Below are positions 22,353-32,542 of a stretch of DNA of 64,000 nucleotides, one piece after another (position 1 is the first letter of the stretch; each line of letters opens with the position of its first letter). Below the pieces are notes generated by a model. The model was not told where the DNA came from, ran no database searches, and saw only the letters and a program-made list of their open reading frames with translations. The DNA lies in NCBI GenBank assembly GCA_032158125.1, contig JASKOT010000046.1, positions 1 through 64,000 of the forward strand, in the 5' to 3' direction. Source of the DNA: Papiliotrema nemorosa. Its lineage: Eukaryota; Basidiomycota; Tremellomycetes; Tremellales; Rhynchogastremaceae. The position numbers and the translations under genes were made by a program.

Positions 22353-25300
22353 ATGTCGATCAGTGCCTCTGCGCCGACCGAACTCTTCCAAACTCCACCA
22401 GCATCTTACCCTCTTCCCGCTTCTCCCCCTCCAATCGCTCCCGCTGCCCGAAAACCTCGACCGCCACTCGAAAGTGCCAAAACTGTCCTATCAGCCGAAC
22501 TGTTCCAACGACGTCATGCACTTGAATTCGCCCACCTTCACTCTGACGCCGACAACAATGACTTGAAAGCCGAACAAGCTCTACTGGAGTATGAAAGAAG
22601 AATAGGGCGGATGAAACGGCAGAGTAGGGCGGTCAGCGCCGGTGGTATGGTTGTCAAGAAGAGCGCGAGTGGTAGAGCGCTGTCCTTTGATGCTGCCGCC
22701 GGACGAGGTCGAGCCGGACGAAAACCTCTCAGTCTTATCGAGAAGAATGAGTGCAACGTCAGGTCGAAACCGGCGGATATTGGTTTGGGTATCGACATTC
22801 TCAAGAATCCGCCAAAACGAGCTTCCCTCGTACAAAACAGGAGACCGCAAAGTCTTCAATCTTCTATGATGCGTCCCACTTCGCAGAGGCAATCGAAGCA
22901 TATTCCCGAGGAACAAGCCTTGGAGGTCCTGGTCGAGCGTGATCCATCCCCGCCACCAGAGACCAACTCTTCAGAGGGTGACAAGTCGATTGCCCCGTCG
23001 ACCTATTCTTGGGCGACCAGCTTTTCTGGCGAGACCTCTGATCTTCGTACAGCGGCCCACTATGTACCTAGTCGTGCCGACACGCCAGAGCTGGAGGCTG
23101 CTGCTCCGGTCGACTCCCCTATTCGCAAGGAACAACGTAAACAACGTATAAAGGCGATTGCCCACACTGTCCGTCAACTCGAAGGTGTCGGCTCCCGGGA
23201 TATGGAAGACCCAACTTTCTATAGTGTCCTCGCCAAAGCCTGGTATGAGCGATTCGATGATAAACAAAAAGCCGTTCTCCACACGCCCAACAACCTCGCT
23301 CCCACACCGGAATATGCCGACGAAAGTAACAATAGCCCGGCCATGCCTCGATTACCTGCCCTGGTGTCCGGACCTTCTCCCGACCAGTGGGCGTCTCCAC
23401 CAGACCCAGAGTTCAAGACGCCCATCCAGGGTTACGAATCTCATCCAGCTCAACATGACTACCCTCGACCGCGATCGAACACTACCTCCTTCAAATCCGA
23501 CTCTGTGAGGTACTCGTATGCCTCGACTTTGCATGATCTCGCCCTCGAAGGTATGACGCAGGGATCCAAGCTCATGCGCGAAAAGGCATGGCTAAAGCGA
23601 GCTAGCACTGTCGGAACACCATGGGGAGGCGAGTTCGATGGCCCTCCTCCTCTTCGGCCGATTACACCTGAAGACCAAGATATCAGCCTAGTAACGTCTT
23701 CGCTCGACTCCCCCTTTGAATACGACCAGGCCCGGTTCCTCCGCAGGATCGAAGTCCCAGTCACTCGTCAGCGCGTAGTCTCTGATGAGAAGCAACCGCT
23801 CGACTCTCCCAGCAGAATACCTGCCCAGGGCGAAGCTGGCCCGTCTCAGTGGGGTGTTGGCTTTGTCAATGCGTGGTGGGACTCGACACCTGTACCATCG
23901 CGAAACGCCTCTATGCGACGCAGCAGCAGATATGGAGCACACAACGAGGATTTTCAAATCGGGGAGGACGGTACTATACCCCCATACCAGAAGAACAAGA
24001 AGAGTTCGATCACTCAGATCCCCACATCCACCGTCCTCGAACCCGACACTTCCGCCGCGACCCTCACTACGACCACTCGACATCCCTCCTTGAGCCCGTC
24101 GGACCAAATATTCATCGAAGCTTTGCTCCGAGTCCCCTCTCGACGTCGGTCACTGGTCCAGCCCAACAGGCGCATGCAACTGCGGACAAGGCAGTCTCGT
24201 CATCGACGAGCAAGGAGCGATCCCCCGCCCATCGCAGTCATGGGGCAGACAAGAAGAGACTTCATCGAATCAGTATACTTGAACCACTTCCTACCGAAAT
24301 TAATGCCGACCCACTCGATCACCTCCTCTCCCCTTCCTCCAGCTCCTCCTCCCTCGTATCAACCTTCCGAGGGTCAAGCACCCATCACGCCGATCACACC
24401 GATCAGCGCCGTGCACGCGACTCAATCTCAGTCCCTAACCGACAAGGCGCCAGCGGTGGAAGTGGCGGATTCGGTGGAGGATGGTTCGATTGGATTGGAC
24501 AATTGGTCGCCCCGATCGATATCCCCATTGCCGACGCCACCCCTACACAGCGACATGTCCCACTCCCCGACACGTCGAGCATCGTCGGCGATACACCTCG
24601 GTCTGCCGGTACCGCCTCCTCGAGACATTCGGGGTATTCTCAGCGGACCGTCAGATCTGATGATACGGTCACATCCTGTACTGAATGTTCCGGCCGCACA
24701 GTCGGATACCGACGAGATGGAAGAGATCCTCGAAATGGTCGAGACGGATCATTTGGGTCAGACTCATGGTACTCACAAATTCCTCGAACCTGGTCATCTG
24801 GCTCAATGGATTCCGAAGATGAGACCCACAATCAACACGTCCAACCTTCCGGACGACGAAGCAATGTCGATGACGGACGACGAGGACCTGCCACCCCCAG
24901 TGACACGAGTTCGATCGAGCTCGTTACCCCACAATTCAGGCCTTTGGTCTTACCGGCCCGGCACGCCCGACACGCTCAACACTCTCGATACAGCCTCTCA
25001 AACTCATCTACCACGAGCAGAGGTAGTGTTCTCACCGACAGAGACGGACTCGGTGATGGGCGGATCGGTATCTCTTCCGTCCAGTCCTCGATTGGAGCGC
25101 ATGTCGAGATCGCCAAACGATAATTACGTGTCGACAAGTGCTCGACGAGCGGCACGTAAGAGCAGATTGAGGTACTCTTGCTACGATACTGAAGCATTTA
25201 CACCTCCCGAACAGACCAAAGCGAGAAAAATCTCCAAATGGTTATTCTATGTCGGGTTTGTATTCCCACTCTTATGGCTGGTCGGCTCGTGGCCTATGGC

Positions 25301-25505
25301 CCCGGAGACTATCGGAGACGCAGAGAAAGGAACTAGAGCGGAATACATGTTGCAGAGGAGGATAGACGCCATGGCATGGTGGAGACGATGGTCGTTCCAT
25401 CCAGACCCGTATGTCGAGCGATGCCGATGGGCAGCGGGTGTCACGATACCCGTGTGTATCGTGGCTGGAGTCATCATCGCCATCATACTCACCGTGGCTT
25501 TCTAA
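22353..25505 (+). CDS. Large Ser/Pro-rich protein with C-terminal membrane segments
   Basis: Unrecognised beyond resemblance to the large serine-rich membrane proteins of tremellomycetes. It is a single exon of 1,050 codons, which is unusual in this intron-dense window. Residues 1-40 are Pro-rich, and 45-95 are a charged helix (AELFQRRHALEFAHLH, LLEYERRIGRMKRQSR). About 100-950 is low-complexity Ser/Pro/Arg sequence with acidic patches (DEMEEILEMVETDH, DDEAMSMTDDEDLPPP). The C-terminus has two hydrophobic segments, ISKWLFYVGFVFPLLWLVGS and TIPVCIVAGVIIAIILTVAF, the second ending the protein. This suggests a tail-anchored or hairpin membrane protein with a large cytosolic region. Many SPxR/SxR sites suggest phosphorylation. 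A second frame stays open for 424 codons inside it (23849-25123). Confidence 0.85.
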   Translation: MSISASAPTELFQTPPASYPLPASPPPIAPAARKPRPPLESAKTVLSAELFQRRHALEFAHLHSDADNNDLKAEQALLEYERRIGRMKRQSRAVSAGGMVVKKSASGRALSFDAAAGRGRAGRKPLSLIEKNECNVRSKPADIGLGIDILKNPPKRASLVQNRRPQSLQSSMMRPTSQRQSKHIPEEQALEVLVERDPSPPPETNSSEGDKSIAPSTYSWATSFSGETSDLRTAAHYVPSRADTPELEAAAPVDSPIRKEQRKQRIKAIAHTVRQLEGVGSRDMEDPTFYSVLAKAWYERFDDKQKAVLHTPNNLAPTPEYADESNNSPAMPRLPALVSGPSPDQWASPPDPEFKTPIQGYESHPAQHDYPRPRSNTTSFKSDSVRYSYASTLHDLALEGMTQGSKLMREKAWLKRASTVGTPWGGEFDGPPPLRPITPEDQDISLVTSSLDSPFEYDQARFLRRIEVPVTRQRVVSDEKQPLDSPSRIPAQGEAGPSQWGVGFVNAWWDSTPVPSRNASMRRSSRYGAHNEDFQIGEDGTIPPYQKNKKSSITQIPTSTVLEPDTSAATLTTTTRHPSLSPSDQIFIEALLRVPSRRRSLVQPNRRMQLRTRQSRHRRARSDPPPIAVMGQTRRDFIESVYLNHFLPKLMPTHSITSSPLPPAPPPSYQPSEGQAPITPITPISAVHATQSQSLTDKAPAVEVADSVEDGSIGLDNWSPRSISPLPTPPLHSDMSHSPTRRASSAIHLGLPVPPPRDIRGILSGPSDLMIRSHPVLNVPAAQSDTDEMEEILEMVETDHLGQTHGTHKFLEPGHLAQWIPKMRPTINTSNLPDDEAMSMTDDEDLPPPVTRVRSSSLPHNSGLWSYRPGTPDTLNTLDTASQTHLPRAEVVFSPTETDSVMGGSVSLPSSPRLERMSRSPNDNYVSTSARRAARKSRLRYSCYDTEAFTPPEQTKARKISKWLFYVGFVFPLLWLVGSWPMAPETIGDAEKGTRAEYMLQRRIDAMAWWRRWSFHPDPYVERCRWAAGVTIPVCIVAGVIIAIILTVAF

Positions 25506-25740
25506 GGCTGTAAACTCGCGAGGAAGAGAAGGAGAAGGCATATTTACGCATCGCAAGAAATCTCATGGACATTTTCATACGTTTCGGCTCTGGACTTTTT
25601 GGGTGTTAGTGGGTCATTGTCCAAGGCATATCTTATCATATCATACCACACCATACCAATACAATATTACAACATACCATATCGATAACGTTCTTCCATA
25701 TTCACGCAAATGCAACAAGCTTCTCAATTAACACCATGCG

Positions 25741-26076
25741 CTAGCTTGTCTCGAAGCAGCAGATTGATCGCAACTTGTACAGCTGCCCCGCCGTCAGTCT
25801 GCGAGGAGTTTGTTCCCTCCGTCTCCCCAAATTTGCTACATTGTTCGAGACATTGACGAGCGATAGAACCCTCTGATCGGAACCCGACAACGGGATGTCT
25901 TTCAGGTGACGACGCTTTGAATGATGCTGTTGTGCGACTGCCCTCGCTGATGGATTAATGCACTGGTCAAGCCACTTCGTCCTGATGTTGTGGTGATGTA
26001 GGGTTGCTTGTGGCTCAGGATCGATAATCCCCGGAAGCGTCAAGGCGATCAGCGCAACATTCCGTGTGGTCAGCAT
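25741..26076 (-). CDS. Possible small protein, weak
   Basis: An uninterrupted 111-codon frame starting MLTTRNVALIALTLPG, which could be a short signal-like hydrophobic segment, followed by hydrophilic basic sequence (NVANLGRRREQTPRRLTAGQ). No family, no splice support and no neighbour argument. It could equally be noise between the 3' ends of the Ser/Pro-rich gene and RPS30. Confidence 0.2.
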   Translation of the reverse strand: MLTTRNVALIALTLPGIIDPEPQATLHHHNIRTKWLDQCINPSARAVAQQHHSKRRHLKDIPLSGSDQRVLSLVNVSNNVANLGRRREQTPRRLTAGQLYKLRSICCFETS

Positions 26077-26452
26077 GATGGCAATGCGAATTGGTCAAAG
26101 ACCCCTTGAACCCCGTGATATGCTGAAAGAAGCTGCATCGGTGCGAATGTATATAGTCAACACCAAACAAGCCTCGACCAGACTGAACGATGGAAGACCG
26201 GGACGTATCCTGAAAAACCAAATCGTCCAAGCCCGGAAAAAAGGAGATCTCCTACACGATCCGAATACCCATTCCCATTTCGTCTTGTTGTCTTCGTTAC
26301 AAAATTCGAATAGAGAGATGTTTATCCAGACTTTCCGGCAGGTTGAGGGTTGCTATTCCATCAGCTCTCATTCACGTGCACTGTGAGGAAGAGGAGGGGA
26401 GGGGAGAGGTATCAGATAGGAGCGAAAGACTATTTAGATGCTAGTGTGTCGA

Positions 26453-27153
26453 TCATGATTTGATCTGATTGAACTATGCTTGATTTTGGTTGATCATCAT
26501 ACAAAGTGTGTATCGCCCGTAGGCGTTGTCAAAGAGGAAGGTGGGGATAAGAGGGTGGTGGACGTTTTGACAGGGGGAGTATTGTAAGAGGTAGAAAGGT
26601 AGAGTGAGAGAATTCCTACGTACACCTTTCGCTTTCCTCCGGGAGCAAGAGTAACGTTGACGAATCGTCGGTTGTACTGGGCTCTCTTCTCTGAAAACGT
26701 CAGCACTGTCCAAAACCAATGCGATCCAGTTCTGAATGACAACGCGAGACACCAGCTCGCACTCTGTCATTGTCTCCCATACTGGGATTGGAATGGTGAT
26801 GCAGAGATTCCACTCACTTGCTCGTCCCTTAGGTTGCTTCTTCTTCTCCTGCTTCTCGACTTTAGGAGCCTAGGGCATCAGCACCGTGACCAGATGTATG
26901 GCATTTGAGGAAGTCTCGATCGATTTTCGTCCCAGCGCCACGTCGGATCCCTCTCTCTGTGTCATCCTTCTCAAATGTCTGCACAGCTCTTCCAGTCGAT
27001 CATCCATTTCCCTCCGTATCCTCACTGTCCAGTGTCCCTCCTGTGTAGCGACGAAAATCGATCGAGATTATGTTTCCACCTTGACGGAAAACGCCTACTC
27101 ACTTGAGATCGAACTTTACCCGCTCGAGCGAGGGAACCGTGAACCTTACCCAT
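26453..27153 (-). CDS. RPS30: 40S ribosomal protein eS30
   Basis: Small-subunit ribosomal protein. Four exons on the minus strand (27103-27153, 26818-26869, 26626-26690, 26453-26473) join in phase to 62 residues, the normal size of stand-alone eS30 with no ubiquitin-like fusion. Signature stretches are MGKVHGSLARAGKVRSQ, KVEKQEKKKQPKGRA and YNRRFVNVTLAPGGKRK. The last exon is 21 nt (FNQIKS). The first intron is 233 nt and contains a perfect 18-bp inverted repeat. The gene lies tail to tail with the preceding locus and head to head with prephenate dehydratase, 317 nt away. Confidence 0.93.
26914..27067 (-). repeat. Perfect 18-bp inverted repeat inside RPS30 intron 1
   Basis: Plus-strand arms TCTCGATCGATTTTCGTC (26914-26931) and GACGAAAATCGATCGAGA (27050-27067) are exact reverse complements, separated by 118 nt. 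Both arms lie within the first intron of RPS30, so the pre-mRNA or excised intron could form a long stem. ATGATC and ACA-type motifs occur in the loop, but no convincing C/D or H/ACA box set was found. Confidence 0.9.
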
Positions 27154-27470
27154 GTTGACTGAAACGTGAGCTATGCACTCTCCGTGCTCGATTTGTATAC
27201 TCACATTAGTGTTGATGTAGAAGAAGGTGCAGTAGAGGTGCAAAATGGACGAAGCAGGGGGTGGGGGGCAGAGTGGGTGGCAAACCATTTCGACCAAACT
27301 GTTGGGCAGTCTCGGCGTTTCGGCGTTTTGGTAGCATGCTCTCGGGGGATAAGAGATGTGGCAAGGTGAGACTCACGGTGCCCCGGATCCGAATGACTTT
27401 GATGTATTGGAATGATAAGATCCCCTTGAAGCGATCCAGCAGACGATATCGGGTCTGGCATCTCGAGAGC
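27154..27470. promoter_or_regulatory. Divergent promoter RPS30 / prephenate dehydratase with the ribosomal-gene element
   Basis: On the minus strand (RPS30 orientation) TTTGCCACCCA occupies 27274-27284, its near end 121 nt before the RPS30 ATG. TGGTCGAAA is at 27288-27296 and two tandem AACGCCGA copies lie at about 27312-27328. These match elements before RPL34 and RPL31. No separate element for the dehydratase gene was identified. Confidence 0.7.
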
Positions 27471-28913
27471 ATGGCGAGTAATGGTCAGGCGCAAGGCGCG
27501 GAGTCATTGGAAAATTCTGAGGCAGCGTTTAGACGTGTAGCATACCTGGGTCCGCCGGGGACATACGGCAATCAGGTGAGCTACCGTATACAGATCATTG
27601 CGACAACTAACAAACATCAAGGCAGCCAATGCATTTCTGCCATACACAGGAGACCAGACGGAGCTTATCCCTTGTCCGACCATCACATGTAAGCTAGCCT
27701 GGACACAGCCTGTGCTACAGCTCACGGCCAGCTATCTACACGACTCCCTCGGAGTACCTCGTCATGCCGCTACAGAACACCATCCACGGCCCAGTCATCG
27801 AGACTCTGGATTGTCTGCTGGGCACCAACGCAGAAGCCGGACCTAGTACCCCTTGTCGAGGTCTTGAGTCCTACGAGTTGGATGAACCGGTGATCATCGG
27901 AGATCTGGATCTACCTATCCGGCATTGTCTAGTAGCCAAAGCGGGAGTCACAATCGAGGAGATTAAATGGGTCAGATCGCATGAACAGGTCGGTCATTAT
28001 CTTTCCTATCGGTTTTTCAGCGCTGAAAATATTTCAGGCCCTGGGTCAATCATCAAAATTCTTGTCGGAGCGTCTGCCCCTTGCCAAAATTGAACAATGG
28101 GCCTCAACTGCAGGGGCGGCGTTGTCGTTACTTGACCCGAGCACGTATCCCGCAGAAGGTGGAGCAGGAGCAGCAATATGCTCGGAAGCTGTAGTTGAAC
28201 TCTACCCAGGCAGACTGGAGGTGATATATGAAGGCACACAGAGTATAGCGAGTGAGCATCGCCTGCCTCGGACCTGCAGATTGATCTGGTGGCTAAATGA
28301 CAGATAATTATACCCGATTCCTCTTATTGAGCCGTATACGACAACCGGTATCCTCTCAACCTCCACAGAGCGGCTCATCCTTCTTCGTCACGGACCATCT
28401 GGAAGATATATCCTCACTGAACAACAAGTCGACTCTACGAGCGATACATTCTCGCCCGGCCTCAATTCACGGGTCCGTTCACGCCGAGATATCTAATGGG
28501 TCCGCGAGATCAGGTTTTTACCCTCTGCGATACCTCGTGGAGACCTCGGCGGCAGGGACTTCAGGCGGTGCACGTCATATTGGTCAAACACATTTACATG
28601 TGTCCTTGCCATAACGATAATCTGGTGAAAACCGACCTAACGCCTCTGTCCTGCGATGACCACCGACAGCGATCATCCAAAAAAGCCTCCCAAGCCTCGG
28701 AGCGCAGCGCCCGACTGTCATCACGAGACGAGATGAAGGAGAAAAGGAACGTCAGTCTTGTGAACACCTCCCATCGGTTTCTCAAGGACGATATGTCAAC
28801 CCCGGATGACAACCCCATGCATTGTCCATTGTCCCGGTATCCCCGTCATAGATCTTTTAGGAGAGCACTATGGAGCGGTGGCTGCTCATGACGACCCTAG
28901 TAGCACTGTTTGA
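27471..28913 (+). CDS. PHA2: Prephenate dehydratase
   Basis: Converts prephenate to phenylpyruvate in phenylalanine synthesis, cytosolic. The N-terminal catalytic domain shows VAYLGPPGTYGNQ, YLVMPLQNTIHGPVIETLD (the conserved N/Q-N-T/S substrate loop) and NNYTRFLLLSR, whose TRF motif is the catalytic signature. A regulatory ACT-like part follows (IHSRPASIHGSV, FYPLRYLVE). Introns are short and in phase up to about 28.3 kb. The 3' end is uncertain. The open frame stops at 28614 after HVSLP, but the segment VIDLLGEHYGAVAAHDD, ending at 28913, resembles the end of an ACT domain and could be a last exon. The start is MASNGQAQG at 27471; the longer frame begins upstream without support. Confidence 0.8.
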
Positions 28914-29041
28914 TGCAAGGTTGCATCCGTACACGTCGGCGGCGATATCCGAAAGATGATATCAACACAATCACATGTTCGTAAATGTCCTATGAGTTAC
29001 CGTTGATTCAGCTTGACCTTGAGATCTGTTAGATTCGCCTC

Positions 29042-32000
29042 ATGGCGCCACCATGGGCTCATCGGAGCGATTCTATAGGAGGATATAACGGCACTGCACC
29101 GTCAAATTATGGTGCAAGGGGTCGAGAAAGAGATGATCCTACCAGCCGGCGAGACGGTCCCGCTAACCCCTATACCTCGTAAGCTGTACTTCTGGCACTG
29201 TTATCGTCTCCATCTGGGAGAGATTGTCAGTCATCAATCAGAGCTAAATAGCAGAAGGGACAATGCCCCACCCGAACCGGGACAAATCATCTCGCCATCC
29301 CCTCCTTCCATCTCGTTGACCTCTCGACCGTCGTTCTCGTCGACCGACCGACGTTTAGGTAGCGATTCTTTCGATACTAGACCACGAGATCGGAATGACC
29401 GCAACAACACGACATCATATCATGGACGAGGTAATAGGTCAAGGTCTAGGTCAAGGTCCCGAGATCGTGAGCGTGATGGGGCGAGAGGATCAGTGGGACG
29501 TAGATCACCTTCACCCCGACGCAGATCACCTCCTCCGGCATCAAGAAGGAGGTCACCAGGAGGCAGACGACGGTCCTTCTCGCCCCAGAGTCGAGCTACT
29601 TCGCCTGGTCCGATATCGCCCAGAAGAAGATCTAGGTCGCCTAAACAAATCCAACATGATAGTACCCTCGTTCGGGACCTCGACGCGTTTTCCAAGTATG
29701 TATCACCTCGACCCTACTTCTCGCACTACTCCCCTCTGCATCACTCTCAGACATCGACGTTCTGTGGGGAAGAAGCTATGAGCTGACGCTCAGCGCGATG
29801 CACTTGGCTCTGATAGCTACCAACACCCATGCCCTCGCCAAAGCCCACCTAGCCCGTCTCCAATCCTTCCCCTCGTCATCCACCTCGCCTATCCTACTAG
29901 AAGCCTCCAAGACTGTTCACACCGCCGAAGGGGAGCTCAGAGAAAGGGTTCACGACATGCGCGATGCTTTCGCCAGCTTGACCAAACGATTTACGGGGAC
30001 AGAAAAGCAGGTGCAAAGACCATCACCGTTTTCTGGGCCAGAAGTGGATTCGATCAAAGATCGATTGACAAAGCTGGAAGATGTGACGGCGACTTTCAAC
30101 ATGTCGAAGAACCAGTACTTAGTCGGACAAGACGTAACGGCCAGGTTGGATAATGGGGTGGACCCAAATCGACCCATATCGGCCTTTCAACCCCGACAAG
30201 CTGTTGTACCCTATCCTGGACTACCCAATTCGGCACCACCAGATTTTCCACCCGAGCCTATGTCCGTAGACCATCTTACTCCGCTGCCTACAGGAGACGT
30301 ATCGATGGAAGGAGACGAACCCCGAACCGAGATCGAAGGCAAGAGGTATCGAGCCAGGCAACTACTGAAAGATGTGCTGGAGAGAATGGAGAAAGTTGAA
30401 GAGGACAAGAGGGCAATGATGGATCGATGTGATGATCTTGAGAATATCTTGTGGGAGAATATCGATCAGGATATGCCGCAAATGTCTTGGGAACGCCTCG
30501 AGGCTTCACGTATCGAAACGAGAGACTTGCCTCCTCGTAAACGATCGAGGAGAGGAAGAAGGGGAGCGCAGAAACAACAGCAGAGGCAGCTGATACAGCA
30601 ATCAAGTGCGGAAACCGGTCATTCCGCTACGGACGGCGAGGTCCCGGAAGAGGGAGAAGAAGCGGTCGAAGAGATCGAGGCAGTGCAGCAAGCTGGAACA
30701 TCGCGAGAAGAGGCTATAGAGGTGGAAGATGGCGAAGTGGAAGATTGGGACGTGCTGGAAACGACCAGAGATCCCACTGGAGCATTACGAGGAGTGGCCG
30801 GTCAACGTGTTGAACCCAGCAAATTCACCCTGGAAGAACCGATAGTAAAGCAAGAAGAGGTCGACACGCTTCGTAACAAAGTGTCAAAGCTCGAGACCGA
30901 GCTAAAGTCTTTCTGGGAACATCAAAAGGAGCGAGAGGGAAAGATCGTCCAAGCTTGTGTGGGAGTCATGTCGGGACTCATCGAGGCTTACGTCAAGGCT
31001 GTGAGTACATGCTCTCCGTCGAAATGGGCAGACATGCAGCGTCTGATGTATAGGAGTTCCACAAGGTAGCAGCCAAAAATCGCTGGGGCTCATCACCAGT
31101 GGTCCCCTCTCCTACCCTTCCCCCTGCTCCAGCCATTCGAAACAACGGGTCGGTGAATGCAGCCCCGGTGATGGAGATAGCGAAACGATCCCCCTCAGTT
31201 GCTGCTCCTCAATCGCGGACGACATCACAACCGCCAAGCTCATCTGTCCCTGCTCGGCTATCGTCCGCTGGACCTCTGGCTCATCATGGCTCCTCGCCGT
31301 ACCAGGCGGGATCCTCACTCCCCATTCCGACCATTCCGCAACAGGCTCAGGAGTTTCGCCCATACAGCCCTGTAACTGCCACTATGCAGGGATCTGTATC
31401 TGGCGGTTCGTATCAACAACAGGTCAACCCCATTTTCCATAGTCCAGCTCTCGGACAGAACAATGTCTTCCGGTCACACCTTTCCAATGTGCCCGAAGGA
31501 CAGGGTTTCACCACATCTATGGCTTCCGGACCAACACCGAGCTCTGCTGGATCGAACAACTTGATGTCAACTACAGGTTATCCAATTGTAACCGACCCAA
31601 CGCCCCAGTCGACGGATGGTACTCGATATTCACAGAATCAACCTACTCTGCAGCAGCAAATGGCGCATGCTTTCCTACCTGGTCAGCAGGTGCAGTCGGG
31701 ACAAAGCTTACAACATACTCCGATCAATCTGCCGCCATCGAACCCTCACCCGAGCTATCAAACAATGCAGCAAGGGTTCCTGCAACCCATAGATCAGTAC
31801 ATCCCGCCAACCCATTTCACCTCGCAGACTACGATTTCACCGATGCAGCAAGCCCAAACTTCGAATGGGGTCGCTCAATCGAGTCCCTTCCAGACGACCA
31901 ATAGTACCGGACCGGTGGTTGACATCCCGGTGGCCAGCTCGACTTACCCTCCTCAGCCATATGAAACGGTATCGAGAGTGGATCGTCAGCAGGAACAGCA

Positions 32001-32178
32001 GTATCATGTAGCTCTCGCACGACAGCAGCAGAATCGATCGCAAACAGCATCAGCTCCTGCATCAGACGTGAATCACGCGAACGAGTCGACTGAGCAGCCT
32101 GTGGTGGTAGAGGGGGCTAGTGGGGATGTGGTCATGGAGGATCAGGGTCAAGCTGGCGATGCCGGATTCACAGGGTAA
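29042..32178 (+). CDS. RS-rich, coiled-coil and Gln-rich protein (nuclear type)
   Basis: Function not recognised. Four exons (29042-29178, 29252-29695, 29795-31000, 31054-32178) join in phase, with a start at ATGGCGCCACC. Order of regions: a Gly/Tyr/Arg-rich N-terminus; an RS-type stretch (repeated SRSRSRSRDRE and RRRSPP); a helical middle with heptad-like charged segments (LRERVHDMRDAFASLTKRF, LKDVLERMEKVEEDKRAMMD); a basic patch PPRKRSRRGRRG that could be a nuclear signal; an acidic stretch of Glu; another helix (TLRNKVSKLETELKSFWEHQ); and a 350-residue Gln/Ser/Pro-rich C-terminus. This composition is typical of splicing-associated or transcription-associated proteins, but no defined domain (RRM, PWI, zinc finger) was seen. 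Confidence 0.75.
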
Positions 32179-32542
32179 GGCCTGGCATAAAGTGAACTGG
32201 AAGCTGTCTGATGCATGTGTGCGTTGTCTGAAACATGCGCCTTCTGCACACTGCCCGTGGACGACGTGAGCTGAAACTCCACGTGGTTGGACAGGATAAT
32301 GCCACAGATCGGCATCATCGGTGTTAAGAGATTTTGCCACCCACTGGTCGAAACTTAACGCCGATGCCTCCCTTAGTCCCCCTGCCGTCGTCCCTCGCCT
32401 TATTAAATTTTGATTCCGCTTTCCCCCCTCTGCGTGAGCGTCTCTGGTCTCTCTGCTGCTCGCTGCGTCGCTGCCTGGTTCGAGGTGTATACACAACTTT
32501 TATAGATTTCCTCATCCTTCAAGTCAGGTCGACAGTAGTAAA
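32179..32542 (+). promoter_or_regulatory. eL31 promoter with TCGGTGTTAAG, TTTGCCACCCA and TTAACGCCGA
   Basis: ATCGGTGTTAAGAG (32317-32330) and CTTAACGCCGATG (32354-32366) form an imperfect inverted pair around TTTGCCACCCA (32333-32343). TGGTCGAAA (32345-32353), also present before RPS30, follows directly. The 11-mer ends 199 nt before the RPL31 ATG. The remainder is a pyrimidine-rich leader. Confidence 0.7.
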
